Assembly: GCF_019075875.1 (NCBI RefSeq)
Contig: NZ_JAHOOZ010000001.1
Coordinates: forward strand, 3,782,001-3,846,000
Length of the DNA stretch: 64,000 bases
Direction of reading: 5' to 3'
Source: Novosphingobium sp. G106
GTDB taxonomy: Bacteria > Pseudomonadota > Alphaproteobacteria > Sphingomonadales > Sphingomonadaceae
The translations under genes and the position numbers were made by a program. Under the pieces are notes generated by a model, which saw only the letters and a list, made by a program, of their open reading frames with translations, did no database searches and had not been told where the DNA came from. Positions 7,545 through 16,436 of this stretch are shown here, in pieces. Each line of letters begins with the position of its first letter. Positions within the stretch are counted from its first letter, which is position 1.

Positions 7545-7578
7545 AAAAGGGCCCCGGCTGGTGCCGAGGCCCTCCTTT
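7545..7578. terminator. Hairpin terminator between convergent bphO and binding-protein genes
   Basis: GGGCC-C-CGGC, loop TGGT, GCCG-A-GGCCC (7549-7572) forms a stem with one internal mismatch. It is flanked by AAAAG on the left and CTCCTTT on the right, so it can terminate transcription from both convergent genes. Confidence 0.75.
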
Positions 7579-7594
7579 CCCACTCACTGGAAAG

Positions 7595-8701
7595 TCAGAG
7601 TTTCCCGTCGGCCGCCATCTGCATGTAGGTGGGGTCAAAGCGCAGGCGCACATTGGCCTTGTCGCCCAGTACCTTGCCGCCGGGGAATTCGATGCCGATA
7701 GCGTCGACCGACTTGGCATTCGGTCCGAACAGCCCCTTGGAGAAGCTGAACTGACGCACGCCGTCTTCGTGCTTCATGATGTCGGGGCCGGTGTTGTAGG
7801 CCACGGCATCGGCCGCCTTGTAGTAGAGGAACGTGGTCTTGAGCTGGGCCTCGTAGTTCTCGGTCGTGGTGCCCGAGAGCTTGGCCATCTCGGCGATCGC
7901 CGCCTTCGAGGCATCGTCGCCCTTGGCCATGATCCCCATGACTTCGTACCAGGCGCCGACGAGGGCTTTGCCGAGATCGGGGTTGGCTTTCAGCGTCGCG
8001 GTCGAGACGGTCATCAGGTCCTGGATCTCATTCGGGATCTTCGAGCTGTCGAACACCTCGGTAGCGCCGGCGGCCTTCTTGATCTCGGCGAGCTGCGGGT
8101 TCCAGGCGGTGACCGCAGTGACTTCGGGCGAGCCGAAGGCACCGACGATGTCGGCGTCGGAGGTATTGACCGTCTTGACGTCGGGCAGCTTCAGCCCGTT
8201 CATCTCGAGCGCACGGGCGAGCAGGTAGTGCGAGACCGACAGCTCGACCAGGTTGACCGTGCGGCCTTTGATGTCGGCCATGGTCTTGCCGTTCTTCAGG
8301 ACGATGCCGTCGTTGCCGTTCGAATAGTCGCCCATGATCAGCGCAGTGGTGTCCTTGCCGCCTGCGGCCGGGATCGTCAGCGCGTCCATGTTGGTCGAGC
8401 CGACGCCGTCGAGCTTGCCGGCGGTGTACTGGTTGATCGACTCCACGTAGTCGTTGACCTGGATCAGGTTGATCTTGATGCCGTACTTGTCGGCCCACTT
8501 CTTGAGGATGCCGCTCTTTTCGGCATAGGCCCAGGGCATCCAGCCGGCGTAGATCGACCAGCCGATGTTGAATTCCTTCTTCGGCGCCTCGGCAGCCGGC
8601 GCGGCGGCCGATTCTTCCTTCTTGGCGCCGCTGCAGGCCGAGACCGTCAGCATGGCGGCGATCAGCGCCGCGTTCAGCGATTTCTTCCATTCGATCTTCA
8701 T
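7595..8701 (-). CDS. ABC substrate-binding lipoprotein, urea-carboxylase-region type
   Basis: A 368-residue periplasmic lipoprotein. Residues 1-23 are a lipoprotein signal with lipobox VSAC and lipidated Cys23, followed by an Ala/Glu-rich linker. The mature domain is NMT1/TauA-like: FNIGWSIYAGWMPWAYAEKSGILKKWADKYG, then GKLDGVGSTNMDAL in the ligand cleft. This subgroup (TIGR03427-like) is found next to UAAP and carboxylase genes. The start MKIEWKKSL is chosen because the signal peptide begins there. It lies 22 bases after the oxygenase gene and is presumably cotranscribed with it. Inferred to deliver substrate to the permease/ATPase encoded at 2724-4288. Confidence 0.88.
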   Translation of the reverse strand: MKIEWKKSLNAALIAAMLTVSACSGAKKEESAAAPAAEAPKKEFNIGWSIYAGWMPWAYAEKSGILKKWADKYGIKINLIQVNDYVESINQYTAGKLDGVGSTNMDALTIPAAGGKDTTALIMGDYSNGNDGIVLKNGKTMADIKGRTVNLVELSVSHYLLARALEMNGLKLPDVKTVNTSDADIVGAFGSPEVTAVTAWNPQLAEIKKAAGATEVFDSSKIPNEIQDLMTVSTATLKANPDLGKALVGAWYEVMGIMAKGDDASKAAIAEMAKLSGTTTENYEAQLKTTFLYYKAADAVAYNTGPDIMKHEDGVRQFSFSKGLFGPNAKSVDAIGIEFPGGKVLGDKANVRLRFDPTYMQMAADGKL

Positions 8702-8723
8702 AGGACCCCTTTCGGTGAGCGGT

Positions 8724-10526
8724 TCAGGCGAGTGAATGCCGCACCGCCTGGCCGAAGCTGGCAAGTGGGCGTGACGTTTCGGGCAATAGAATCTCGCCGC
8801 GCTCGGCGCGGTCTTTGAGATAGCGGAAGGTCTGGACGGTCTGGGCGTAGAGATGCTCGCCGGTGCGGATCGGCTCGGCGTTTCGTGCCAACGGCGCCAG
8901 CTCGACGTCGTAGTCGAGCGCGAAGAACAGCGGGAACGAATAGCGCTCCTCGGCCACCTTGCGCACGCGGTGCGAGGTGGCGACGAAGGCCCCGCCCGAC
9001 CAGAACTCCATCATGTCGCCGATGTTTACGATGAGCCCGCCCGGCACCGGCGGAACGTCGACCCATTCACCGGCCGCGTTCATCACCTCGAGCCCCGGCC
9101 CCGTCGCGAGCAACAGGGTGAAGCATTCGTAGTCGGTATGGGCGCCGATGCCCGGCGCGTCCGACGCCTCCGCATCGTAGGGATAGTGGACCAACCGGAG
9201 CTGGCTCGGCGGCGTGCCGACGAGATGGTCGAAGCTGTCCGCCGGGCGGCCGAGCGCCTGGGCGAAACCGCGCAACAGCCGCCGGCCGACCGCGAAGGCT
9301 GCGGCGTAGTAGGCCATGATGTCCTCGCGGAAACCCGGCAGCTCGGGCCACTGGTTGGGTCCGAGCATCGGATGGCCCGCGGGAACCTCGCCCGCAGGCA
9401 GGTCGAGCGCGAGGTCGAAGGCTTCCTTGCGGTCGCGCTTGCCTGTGGCGAAGACTTCCTCGCCTTCAGGCACGTAGCCGCGGTGGTTGGTCGAGCGGCC
9501 GATATAGCTGGCCATCTTCGCTGCCTCGGGTTGGGCGAAGAAGGCCTTGGCCGCTGCGCGCAGGCGCTCGGTGACCGCGGGCGCGATGCCGTGGCCGGTG
9601 ACATGGAGGAAGCCGACATCGCCCGCCGCCCGGCGCAGCGCCTCGACCGCCGCTGCTTCTGCCGCCGGGTCCGCACCGCCGAGTGCGGCAATATCAACAA
9701 CCGGAATGGAGCTCGGGGCGCTGGCAGGGATCAGCGGACGGGTCGCCTGGGCGAAATCGGCCTCGCCCTCAAGCTTCACCAGGCTCAGCCGGCGGGCGAT
9801 CGGCAGCCCCTGCGCATCCATGTCGGCCATGGTCAGACGGCCGCCAGCTAATTCCGCTCCGGGCCGAAGCAGCATTGCGCCTTCGCGCCAGGGCAGCGTC
9901 GAGCGGTCGATCCGCCAGCCCTCGGCGCTCACCGTACCCAGCGCGATCTCGCAATCGACCAGCTCGCGCGCTTCCGCCGCGCTCGCCTGGCCTACACGAT
10001 CGAGCAGGCATTCGCCGGGGCGCAACGACACGGCACGCTCGCGGGCATAGCCGAAACGGTCGCCGCAGCGCACGAGCATGATCAGCCGGTCGTCCTCTGA
10101 CAGCAGCTGCGCGGCCCAGCACGGCGCGCCCTTGGTCTCGGGCTCACGTTGCCAGTGCTCGATGTAGACCGCCTCGATGCCGTGCTCGACGAGCAGGTCG
10201 CCGTGGTCTTCCAACCGGCCGCGATCACCCAGCAGGCCCGCAGGCTGGAAATCGATCGCCCGCGCCCATTCGGCTTCATCGCCGGCGAGATGGAAACTGC
10301 CGGCAAAGCCTTCCTGCGCCGCCAGCAGGCGGGCTTCCTCGGGCAGCAGCTCGGCGAGGCAGCTTGCCTGGACCTTGCCGGCGATGGCCGGCGGCTGGCG
10401 GAGGTCGACGTAGAGTCCCGGTCCCTGCAGCCAGCCAACTCGAGTCAGCGTATCGACGGGCTGACCCGGCTGCGAAATCAGCAGCCTTTGCCAGAGCCCC
10501 GTATAACGCGTCCCGTCCGCCTGCAC
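8724..10526 (-). CDS. Two-domain protein: beta-rich N-terminal domain plus isopenicillin-N-synthase-like 2OG-Fe(II) oxygenase
   Basis: A 600-residue protein, about twice the usual length of its oxygenase family. The C-terminal half (about 270-600) is a 2-oxoglutarate/Fe(II) oxygenase: N-terminal DIOX motif IPVVDIAALGG, iron ligands His463 and Asp465 (GAHTDYECFTLL) and His519 (TSHRV), and the 2OG-binding pair Arg528/Ser530 (ERYSFPLFF). The N-terminal half (1-250) has repeated hydrophobic strands (GLWQRLLI, GWLQGPGLYVDLRQP, DRLIMLVRC) and resembles lipocalin/HRI1-like barrels; this is my weakest assignment. A GTG at 10526 is chosen as start because AGGAG lies 7 bases before it; a GTG at 10574 is possible. 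It lies between the LysR gene and the binding-protein gene. Plausible role: oxidative release of guanidine or ammonia from the imported compound. Confidence 0.8.
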   Translation of the reverse strand: MQADGTRYTGLWQRLLISQPGQPVDTLTRVGWLQGPGLYVDLRQPPAIAGKVQASCLAELLPEEARLLAAQEGFAGSFHLAGDEAEWARAIDFQPAGLLGDRGRLEDHGDLLVEHGIEAVYIEHWQREPETKGAPCWAAQLLSEDDRLIMLVRCGDRFGYARERAVSLRPGECLLDRVGQASAAEARELVDCEIALGTVSAEGWRIDRSTLPWREGAMLLRPGAELAGGRLTMADMDAQGLPIARRLSLVKLEGEADFAQATRPLIPASAPSSIPVVDIAALGGADPAAEAAAVEALRRAAGDVGFLHVTGHGIAPAVTERLRAAAKAFFAQPEAAKMASYIGRSTNHRGYVPEGEEVFATGKRDRKEAFDLALDLPAGEVPAGHPMLGPNQWPELPGFREDIMAYYAAAFAVGRRLLRGFAQALGRPADSFDHLVGTPPSQLRLVHYPYDAEASDAPGIGAHTDYECFTLLLATGPGLEVMNAAGEWVDVPPVPGGLIVNIGDMMEFWSGGAFVATSHRVRKVAEERYSFPLFFALDYDVELAPLARNAEPIRTGEHLYAQTVQTFRYLKDRAERGEILLPETSRPLASFGQAVRHSLA

Positions 10527-10619
10527 TCGACAACTCCTGCCATGCTGCAATGCGGAAAAGCTAACGCGACTCACTCATAGCACTAGAGACTAATTTTCGA
10601 TGAACCTCATAGATTGAGA

Positions 10620-11570
10620 CTATGATGCCTGCGCGCGCAGCCGCCGCCTGATCTCGTCGAGAAACAGCTGGGTCGCCGTGTCGCGCGAGGGGTCGGCGCG
10701 CGAGATCAGGTAGATGTCGTAGGACGGCTGCAGTTCGTCGGGCAGCAGCGGCCAGAGCTTGCCCGCATCGACCGCCAGCGCCGCCGCGCCCACGGGCAGG
10801 AAACCGATACCCACGCCCAGCGTGATCAGCCGCAGCGCTTCGTGAACATCCTCGGCCTGGCCGGCACGCTCCTGGCCCAGGCCGTGGCGGCTGCGCAGGC
10901 GGGTCACGGGCTCGGCCTCGTCGGCGCCGGTAAGGACGAAGCCCTCCCGCTCCAGTCCTTCGAGCCGCGTCATCTTGCGGCCATAGAGCGGGTGCGAGCG
11001 TGCGCAGAACAGCTGCTGTGTCTCGACGAACATCGGCTCGTAGATCAGTTCGGGGCCTGCGCCGCCCTCATAGCCGATGCCGACCTCGACCTCGCCGCGC
11101 GCCAGCGCTTCGAGCACACCGCGCCAGGCCGAGACCCGCAGTTCCATGGCGATCGCCGGGTGGCGGCGCTTGAACGAGGCGATCGCCTCGTCGAATTCGG
11201 GGCAGATGATCGAGGAGATCAGCTGGATACGCACTTCGCCCGAGACGCGCTTGGTCGCCTGGGCGACCTGGTGCTGCGCCATGCGGACGTTGTCGAACAC
11301 CTCCTCGCAGACCACCTGCAGCGCCTTGCCCGCCTGGGTGATGCGGATGCCGCCGGTCGAGCGCTCGAACAGCCGCGCGCCGAGCTGGTCTTCCAGCCGC
11401 TTGAGGGCGGCGCTGATCGACGGCTGCTGCTTGTTGAGGCTCCGCGCCGCCGCACCGATGCCGCCCGCGCGGACAATCTCCATGAAAACCTTGAGCAGGT
11501 TCCAGTCGAGATTGCGCGCAAAGTCGCGGTCGATGCGGGGAAGTCCGGCCTGGATTGGACCTTCGGCCAT
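10620..11570 (-). CDS. LysR-family transcriptional regulator
   Basis: A 316-residue LysR regulator. The winged helix is at about residues 20-80: DWNLLKVFMEIVRAGGIGAAARSL, then KQQPSISAALKRLEDQLGARLFER. The C-terminal effector domain has the usual LysR substrate-binding layout. The start MAEGPIQAG has a GGGAG ribosome site and overlaps the stop of the upstream unknown gene by one base (TGATG). A class-typical LysR is often divergent from its target; here it is inside the block, between the unknown gene and the oxygenase, so it probably controls this cluster. A candidate palindrome lies upstream of the TonB receptor gene. Confidence 0.87.
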   Translation of the reverse strand: MAEGPIQAGLPRIDRDFARNLDWNLLKVFMEIVRAGGIGAAARSLNKQQPSISAALKRLEDQLGARLFERSTGGIRITQAGKALQVVCEEVFDNVRMAQHQVAQATKRVSGEVRIQLISSIICPEFDEAIASFKRRHPAIAMELRVSAWRGVLEALARGEVEVGIGYEGGAGPELIYEPMFVETQQLFCARSHPLYGRKMTRLEGLEREGFVLTGADEAEPVTRLRSRHGLGQERAGQAEDVHEALRLITLGVGIGFLPVGAAALAVDAGKLWPLLPDELQPSYDIYLISRADPSRDTATQLFLDEIRRRLRAQAS

Positions 11571-12079
11571 CAAAGCTCCCGGGCGTCGTAGGCCCATTGC
11601 AGCAGGGCCTGCCGCTGCTTGGGCCGGCAGAACGGATCGCCAGGCTCGCAATTGCGGGTGACCTGCGCCGCGTGCCGCCGGAACGCGCGCCAGCGGCCGA
11701 TCTGGCGCTGGTCGTCGTCCATCCGGCGGCCCGAGTAATAACGGCAGTACCACTGGAACCAGCCGCGCGGATCGTCGGGATGTATCCAGCCCTTGGCCTG
11801 CCAGACCTTGAGCGGCTTGCTCGCACGGATGCCGTAGTAGTTGAGCGAGCAGTCGGGCTTGCCGCCGGCCAGCTTCGCCTTCGCGAACCAGCTTTCGGGA
11901 AACTCGTCGCGGCAATCGGTCATGTACTTGCCGCAGAACACGCCGAGTTCGAGCATCTCGGCGGGGGTCAGCTCCGGTTCGAACCCGAGATCGAAGCTCC
12001 GCCCTGCTCCGGCAACACGCGTATAGCGGTATCCCTGCTGCATCCGGTCGTTCACGACCACTTCGACGGGCTTGCTCAT
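11570..12079 (-). CDS. Conserved-looking protein of unknown function, Trp/Tyr/Arg-rich
   Basis: A 169-residue, probably cytosolic protein that I cannot assign. Visible features are MLELGVFCGKYMTDC, a central SLNYYGIRAS segment, and a strikingly aromatic and basic motif GWFQWYCRYYSGRR followed by DDDQRQIGRWRAFRRH, then CEPGDPFCRPKQRQALLQWAYD. Four cysteines (FCGKYMTDC and NCEPGDPFC) could bind a metal or form bonds. No signal peptide or membrane segment is present. A GGGGG ribosome site precedes the ATG. It is translationally coupled to the LysR gene and follows the TonB receptor gene by 76 bases, so a role in the same uptake/catabolic system is likely. No enzyme activity should be inferred. 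Confidence 0.7.
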   Translation of the reverse strand: MSKPVEVVVNDRMQQGYRYTRVAGAGRSFDLGFEPELTPAEMLELGVFCGKYMTDCRDEFPESWFAKAKLAGGKPDCSLNYYGIRASKPLKVWQAKGWIHPDDPRGWFQWYCRYYSGRRMDDDQRQIGRWRAFRRHAAQVTRNCEPGDPFCRPKQRQALLQWAYDAREL

Positions 12080-12155
12080 GCCCCCGTCATAGAACGCTTT
12101 TGCCCGCCGATGAAGCGCCGCCGCCCGCCCCCCTTCGAGCGGGCGGCAGCGGCGG

Positions 12156-14543
12156 CTACTTGAAGTCGTAGCCGACCTTCAGGCCGAAATAGCGCGGCTT
12201 GGTCGGGTAGGCGCGCGAGAACTGGCCGCAGATCTGCGTCGCGCAAACCGAGTTGAGGCTGAGGATACCGCGGGAATCGAAGGCGTTCTGCAGGAAGGCT
12301 TCGATGCGGAAGGCGTCCCACTTGGCCCCGAGCGAGAAGTCGGCCGTGGTGAAGCCCTTGGTCGCGCCGACCGCAGCGAAATCCGCATCGGTCAGGAACG
12401 AGCGCGTCCCACCCTGGTGCGTCACCGATGCCTGAACGAAGCCCGTCGCATTGGAAACCGGGAACTCGTACCGCGCCGTCGCCGTGCCCTTGAACTTGGG
12501 CATGATCGGCAGGCGGGTGCCCTTGGGCGCGGCCGGCGGCGTTCCGGCAACGCAGACGATATTCTTGGTGACCGGATCGACCTGGCAGAGATCGGTCGTG
12601 GTCTTTGCGTCGACGTAGGTTCCCGAAGCCGAGAAACTGAGCCCGCCGAACCGCGCCGAAATCTCGCCCTCGACACCGTAGATCCGGGCATCGCCAGCAT
12701 TGTAGGTATTGGTCACGCCGTTCTGGCCGAGCGGCACGAGGCCGAACTGCACGTTCTTCCACTTCTCATAGAAGGCGGCCCCGTTGAAATAGAACGGGCC
12801 CAGGTGGGTCTTCCAACCCACTTCGAAGTTGTCGAGCGTATCGGACTTGAACGGATCGACGCCGGGCCGCCGGTTGTTACCGCCTGGGCGATAGCCACGC
12901 GATACCGTGCCATAGAGCATGATGTCGGGCGTTACCTGCCACTTGACGCCGCCGCGCCAGATCGCGCCCTGCTCGACGTTCTTCTTGTCGATATTGGTGC
13001 AGGGCGTGGGTGCTATGACCGACGCGCCGGTGATACAGGCCGCGAGGTTGGACGCACTGTTGGTGCCCGAGAAGCCGTAGAGCGTGTTGTTCGCAATGAA
13101 GCCGCGGACGCCGGCGATCACAGTGAAGGTGGGCGCGAGATCCCACTCGACCTGGGCGAACATGGCATAATCGCGGTCGGTTCGCTTGATCCGCGTGAGG
13201 AACACGGTGTCGGTAGTGCCGAACGGGGTGAGCCAGACGCTGGGCAGCGCGCCGCTGATGCCCTGGGTCTGGTAATCCGCGGAGATCTTGTCGTTCTGGA
13301 TCTGCAGGAACAGGCCCGCGGTCAGGCGGAAAGGCTTGTCCGTTGGCGAGTTGATCCTGAGTTCATGCGTCTGCTTGGTGTACTTGTCGCCGAGGATCGC
13401 ATTCTGGGTCGGATCGAGGAAGGTCCCGTCGGGCCGCTGGAAGAAGGTCGCATAGTAGCCGTAGGTGTCATAGGCGACCGAATAATAGGAATAATCGGGC
13501 TTGTTCTCGACCCGGCGCTGGAAATAGCCGCCGGCATAGGTGACGTCCCAGTCGCTGAGTTTGCCTTGGATGGTCAGCCCCGCCTGCCACCACTGATCCT
13601 TGTAGGTGCTCGGCAGGTAGTCGGTGACCTTGAGGTCACCGACCTTCGGGTCGAACAAATAGCCGCCGTTGCTGAACTGGTGCTGGTAGATGATCGACGG
13701 CGTCACCGTCCAGTTGTCGTCGAGATCGATCTTCAGCGCGGCGCGGCCGCCCCAAGTCTCGGTGTCGTTATAGTCGTTCTTGACGAGCTTGCTGTTGTTG
13801 ACCGTGACATTGGTCAGGTTGTTGGGGTCGCTGGCGGCATCGTCGAGCGTGAAAGTGCGCGTGCCGGGGACATTGTCGATATAGCCGCCCTGCTTGTCGT
13901 AGAAACCGACGATGCGGATCGCGGCATTCTCACTCAGCGGCAGGTTGATATAGCCCTCGGCCGTGCCGCTGAAATCGCCGGCGCCGTACTTGCCGACCTG
14001 CAGGTCGATCGCGCCGCTGGTCTTGCCGATCTCGGGCTTGTTGGTGATCAGGCGGAGCACGCCCGACAGCGAGCTCGCGCCGAACAGCGTGCCCTGCGGG
14101 CCGGCCAGAGCCTCGACGCGGGCAATGTCGTAGACGTGGAAATCGACCGTGCCGCCGATCGTCGTTACCGGGATTTCGTCGACATACATCGAACTGGTCG
14201 GCAGCGGGCCGATGTGGAGGCCGTCGCCGCCCGACGAGACGCCGCGGAAGAAGATCTGCGACTGGCCGGGGCCGAACGACTGGAAGCTGACGCTGGGCAG
14301 CAGCTTGGCATAGTCGTCGAAGGACTGGACCTGGGCGTTCTCGAGCTTGGCGGCGCCGAGTGCACTTATGCTGATCGGTACGTCCTGCAGCCGTTCCTCG
14401 CGGCGCTGCGCGGTAACGACGATGACGTCGTCGTTTGTTGCTTCCTCAGGCGTGCCCTGTGCCTGTGCTAGCGCGGGGAAAGTGATGGCGGTGGTGGCGA
14501 GAAGTAACAGTGCGGCGCGGCTCTTGCGGCTGCTGCAGTTCAT
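12156..14543 (-). CDS. TonB-dependent outer-membrane receptor
   Basis: A 795-residue TonB-dependent receptor. A signal peptide (about 1-28, ALLLLATTAITFPALAQAQ) is followed by the TonB box DVIVVTAQRREE, the plug (LQDVPISISAL through GPQGTLFGASSLSGVLRLITNKP) and a 22-strand barrel ending YFGLKVGYDFK, with the terminal aromatic/hydrophobic assembly signal. Sphingomonads use such receptors for many substrates besides siderophores. Being upstream of the LysR, oxygenase and binding-lipoprotein genes on the same strand, it probably imports the bulky or scarce substrate of that pathway. The substrate cannot be read from the sequence, and no N-terminal signalling extension is present. Confidence 0.92.
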   Translation of the reverse strand: MNCSSRKSRAALLLLATTAITFPALAQAQGTPEEATNDDVIVVTAQRREERLQDVPISISALGAAKLENAQVQSFDDYAKLLPSVSFQSFGPGQSQIFFRGVSSGGDGLHIGPLPTSSMYVDEIPVTTIGGTVDFHVYDIARVEALAGPQGTLFGASSLSGVLRLITNKPEIGKTSGAIDLQVGKYGAGDFSGTAEGYINLPLSENAAIRIVGFYDKQGGYIDNVPGTRTFTLDDAASDPNNLTNVTVNNSKLVKNDYNDTETWGGRAALKIDLDDNWTVTPSIIYQHQFSNGGYLFDPKVGDLKVTDYLPSTYKDQWWQAGLTIQGKLSDWDVTYAGGYFQRRVENKPDYSYYSVAYDTYGYYATFFQRPDGTFLDPTQNAILGDKYTKQTHELRINSPTDKPFRLTAGLFLQIQNDKISADYQTQGISGALPSVWLTPFGTTDTVFLTRIKRTDRDYAMFAQVEWDLAPTFTVIAGVRGFIANNTLYGFSGTNSASNLAACITGASVIAPTPCTNIDKKNVEQGAIWRGGVKWQVTPDIMLYGTVSRGYRPGGNNRRPGVDPFKSDTLDNFEVGWKTHLGPFYFNGAAFYEKWKNVQFGLVPLGQNGVTNTYNAGDARIYGVEGEISARFGGLSFSASGTYVDAKTTTDLCQVDPVTKNIVCVAGTPPAAPKGTRLPIMPKFKGTATARYEFPVSNATGFVQASVTHQGGTRSFLTDADFAAVGATKGFTTADFSLGAKWDAFRIEAFLQNAFDSRGILSLNSVCATQICGQFSRAYPTKPRYFGLKVGYDFK

Positions 14544-14598
14544 ATGCTCAGACCCCTGACAAATGAGCTATGAGCACAATGTCACGCAAATGCACTGC

Positions 14599-14612
14599 TT
14601 ACACAAATGTAA
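14599..14612. promoter_or_regulatory. Palindrome TTACA-N4-TGTAA upstream of the TonB receptor
   Basis: Perfect 5-bp arms TTACA (14599-14603) and TGTAA (14608-14612) lie 56 bases upstream of the receptor ATG within the 129-base gap to the sulfotransferase gene. The size fits a dimeric regulator site, and the LysR protein of the cluster is the obvious candidate. A separate 6-bp hairpin (ACGCTT/AAGCGT) is present further upstream, near 14639-14657. Confidence 0.35.
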
Positions 14613-14672
14613 TCTATTGCAGCGCAACATTTTCATGACGCTTTTTTGGCAAGCGTTGCTCAAGCGCCACGG

Positions 14673-16436
14673 TCAGGGCGCGTCGGGGTAGGCGTCCAGC
14701 ACCGTGCCGAGGCCCTCGCGCAGAGGCCCGAGCCGGTTTGAAATCGGGCGCCACTGCCCTTCGCCGTCGCGGTTGATCGGGCGGCGAACCTGCTCGCTGC
14801 TGGCGGTGCGCACGGCGCGGGCGTTTTCATGGAAGCGCAGGCAGGCGTCCTCGAACGGCAGGCCAAGTGCGGCGAGCAGCGCGCGCGTTTCGGCCTCGGG
14901 ATCGGCCAGCAGGCGTTCGTGGATCACGCGGTGAACGCGGCCGGGCAGGACCGTGTCGAAGTGCGCCATCAGCCGGACATAGTCGGCGTAGTAGCGGCCG
15001 ATGTCACCCAGATCATAGGCGAAAGCCTGGCCGCGGGCGAAGTGCTGGCGGAAGTTCGAATAGCCGCAGTCGAGGGGATGGCGCCGGGCGTCGATGATCT
15101 TCGCGTTCGGCAGGATCAGGTGGATCAGTCCGACGTAGAGCCAATTGTTGGGCAGCTTATCGATGAAATAGGGCTTGCCCTCGCGCCGCTGCCCGCACGT
15201 ACGCTCGAGATAACGCTCGCCCAGCGACAGCCAATGCGACACCTCGAGGCCGTCCAGTCGTTGCGGATAGCCGCCTTCGCGGCCCAGTTCGCCGACCAGC
15301 GCGGGAATGTCGGGCAATTCCATCGTCCCTTCGACCTGCGAATGGCTCGACAGGATCTGCTCGATCAGGGTCGAGCCGGCACGCGGCAGGCCGAGGATGA
15401 AGATCGGATCGGGCGCCGGGCAGCCCGCCCCGGCGCGTGCAGCGAAGAAGGGGGCATCGAACCGCGCGATCGCGGCATCGACCGCCAGCGTCGTATCGGC
15501 GGCATCGTAGGGCAGCACGGCGCGGCGCAAGGCATTGCCCTCGGCATAGTGATCGAACGCCGCTTCGGGCCGGCCGAGGTCCTCCGTCGCCTTGCCCAGC
15601 GCGAAGTCCAGATGGAACCGATCGTCCTGTGTCGCGCCCGGATCAGCGAGGCCGCCCTGCATCGCGACGACGTCGGCCTCGTCCAGCTTCACCGTCTTGA
15701 GGTTGGCGATCGACCACCAGGCCTCGCCGAAGGCGGGCCGCAGCGCGGTGGCGCGGCGATAGGCGGCGATGGCGTCCTCCGTCCGGCCGACGGTCTTGAG
15801 CGCGTGGCCATAGCTCATCCAGATCTTCGGCTGGTTCGGCGCCTGGGCCAGAACTTCCTCGTAGAGCGCGATCGCCGCACCGAATTCGCCGACCCGGCCG
15901 AGCACCGCGGCGCGCAGGTTGGCGTGGCCGGGATTGTCGGGCTCCTCCTCGGTCAGCCGGTCGAGCTCCGCCAGCGCTTCGGCGGTCTTGTTCTGCCGGT
16001 GCAGCACGGTCGCGAGGTTGGCGCGTGCGGCGACGAAGGCCGGCGCCAGTTCCAGCGCGCGGCGCAGCAGCCCTTCGGCATCGCCATTGCGCCCGAGCCG
16101 CCCGGCAAGCTCGGCCAGCATCCGGATCGCCGCGACGTCGAACGGATTCTCGCGCAGCCGCCCGCGCAGGATGGGCTCGGCGACATGGAGCTGGTTCTCG
16201 ATCAGGCCGAAGGCGGCCTTCCGCAGTTCGGGATCGTGCGCCGAGGCGTCGATCGCCGCGAGCTCGGCCTCGGCCGCCCGGTCGGGCTGGCCCAGCGCGT
16301 GCAAGGCCCGCGCGGCGAGGCGGTGCGCCTCGGCATCGTTTTCGGGCAAGGCTTCGCAGGCCAGCAAGGCGCGCGCCGGATCCTCGCCGAGCAGCTTGCG
16401 GATCGAAAGGTAGGGTTCGCCGCGAATGGCGCTCAA
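14673..16436 (-). CDS. Tetratricopeptide-repeat sulfotransferase
   Basis: A 587-residue fusion. Residues about 1-300 are TPR helices (for example DAIAAYRRATALRPAFGEAW). Residues about 330-560 are a sulfotransferase domain with the PAPS 5'-phosphosulfate loop FILGLPRAGSTLIEQIL and a later RHPLDCGYSNF segment for the 3'-phosphate. It would transfer sulfate from PAPS to an unidentified acceptor. The start is a TTG overlapping the stop of the upstream SDR gene (TTGA), which implies translational coupling; no better in-frame ATG is nearby. Such TPR-sulfotransferases are common in sphingomonads, but their acceptors are unknown. Confidence 0.82.
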   Translation of the reverse strand: MSAIRGEPYLSIRKLLGEDPARALLACEALPENDAEAHRLAARALHALGQPDRAAEAELAAIDASAHDPELRKAAFGLIENQLHVAEPILRGRLRENPFDVAAIRMLAELAGRLGRNGDAEGLLRRALELAPAFVAARANLATVLHRQNKTAEALAELDRLTEEEPDNPGHANLRAAVLGRVGEFGAAIALYEEVLAQAPNQPKIWMSYGHALKTVGRTEDAIAAYRRATALRPAFGEAWWSIANLKTVKLDEADVVAMQGGLADPGATQDDRFHLDFALGKATEDLGRPEAAFDHYAEGNALRRAVLPYDAADTTLAVDAAIARFDAPFFAARAGAGCPAPDPIFILGLPRAGSTLIEQILSSHSQVEGTMELPDIPALVGELGREGGYPQRLDGLEVSHWLSLGERYLERTCGQRREGKPYFIDKLPNNWLYVGLIHLILPNAKIIDARRHPLDCGYSNFRQHFARGQAFAYDLGDIGRYYADYVRLMAHFDTVLPGRVHRVIHERLLADPEAETRALLAALGLPFEDACLRFHENARAVRTASSEQVRRPINRDGEGQWRPISNRLGPLREGLGTVLDAYPDAP

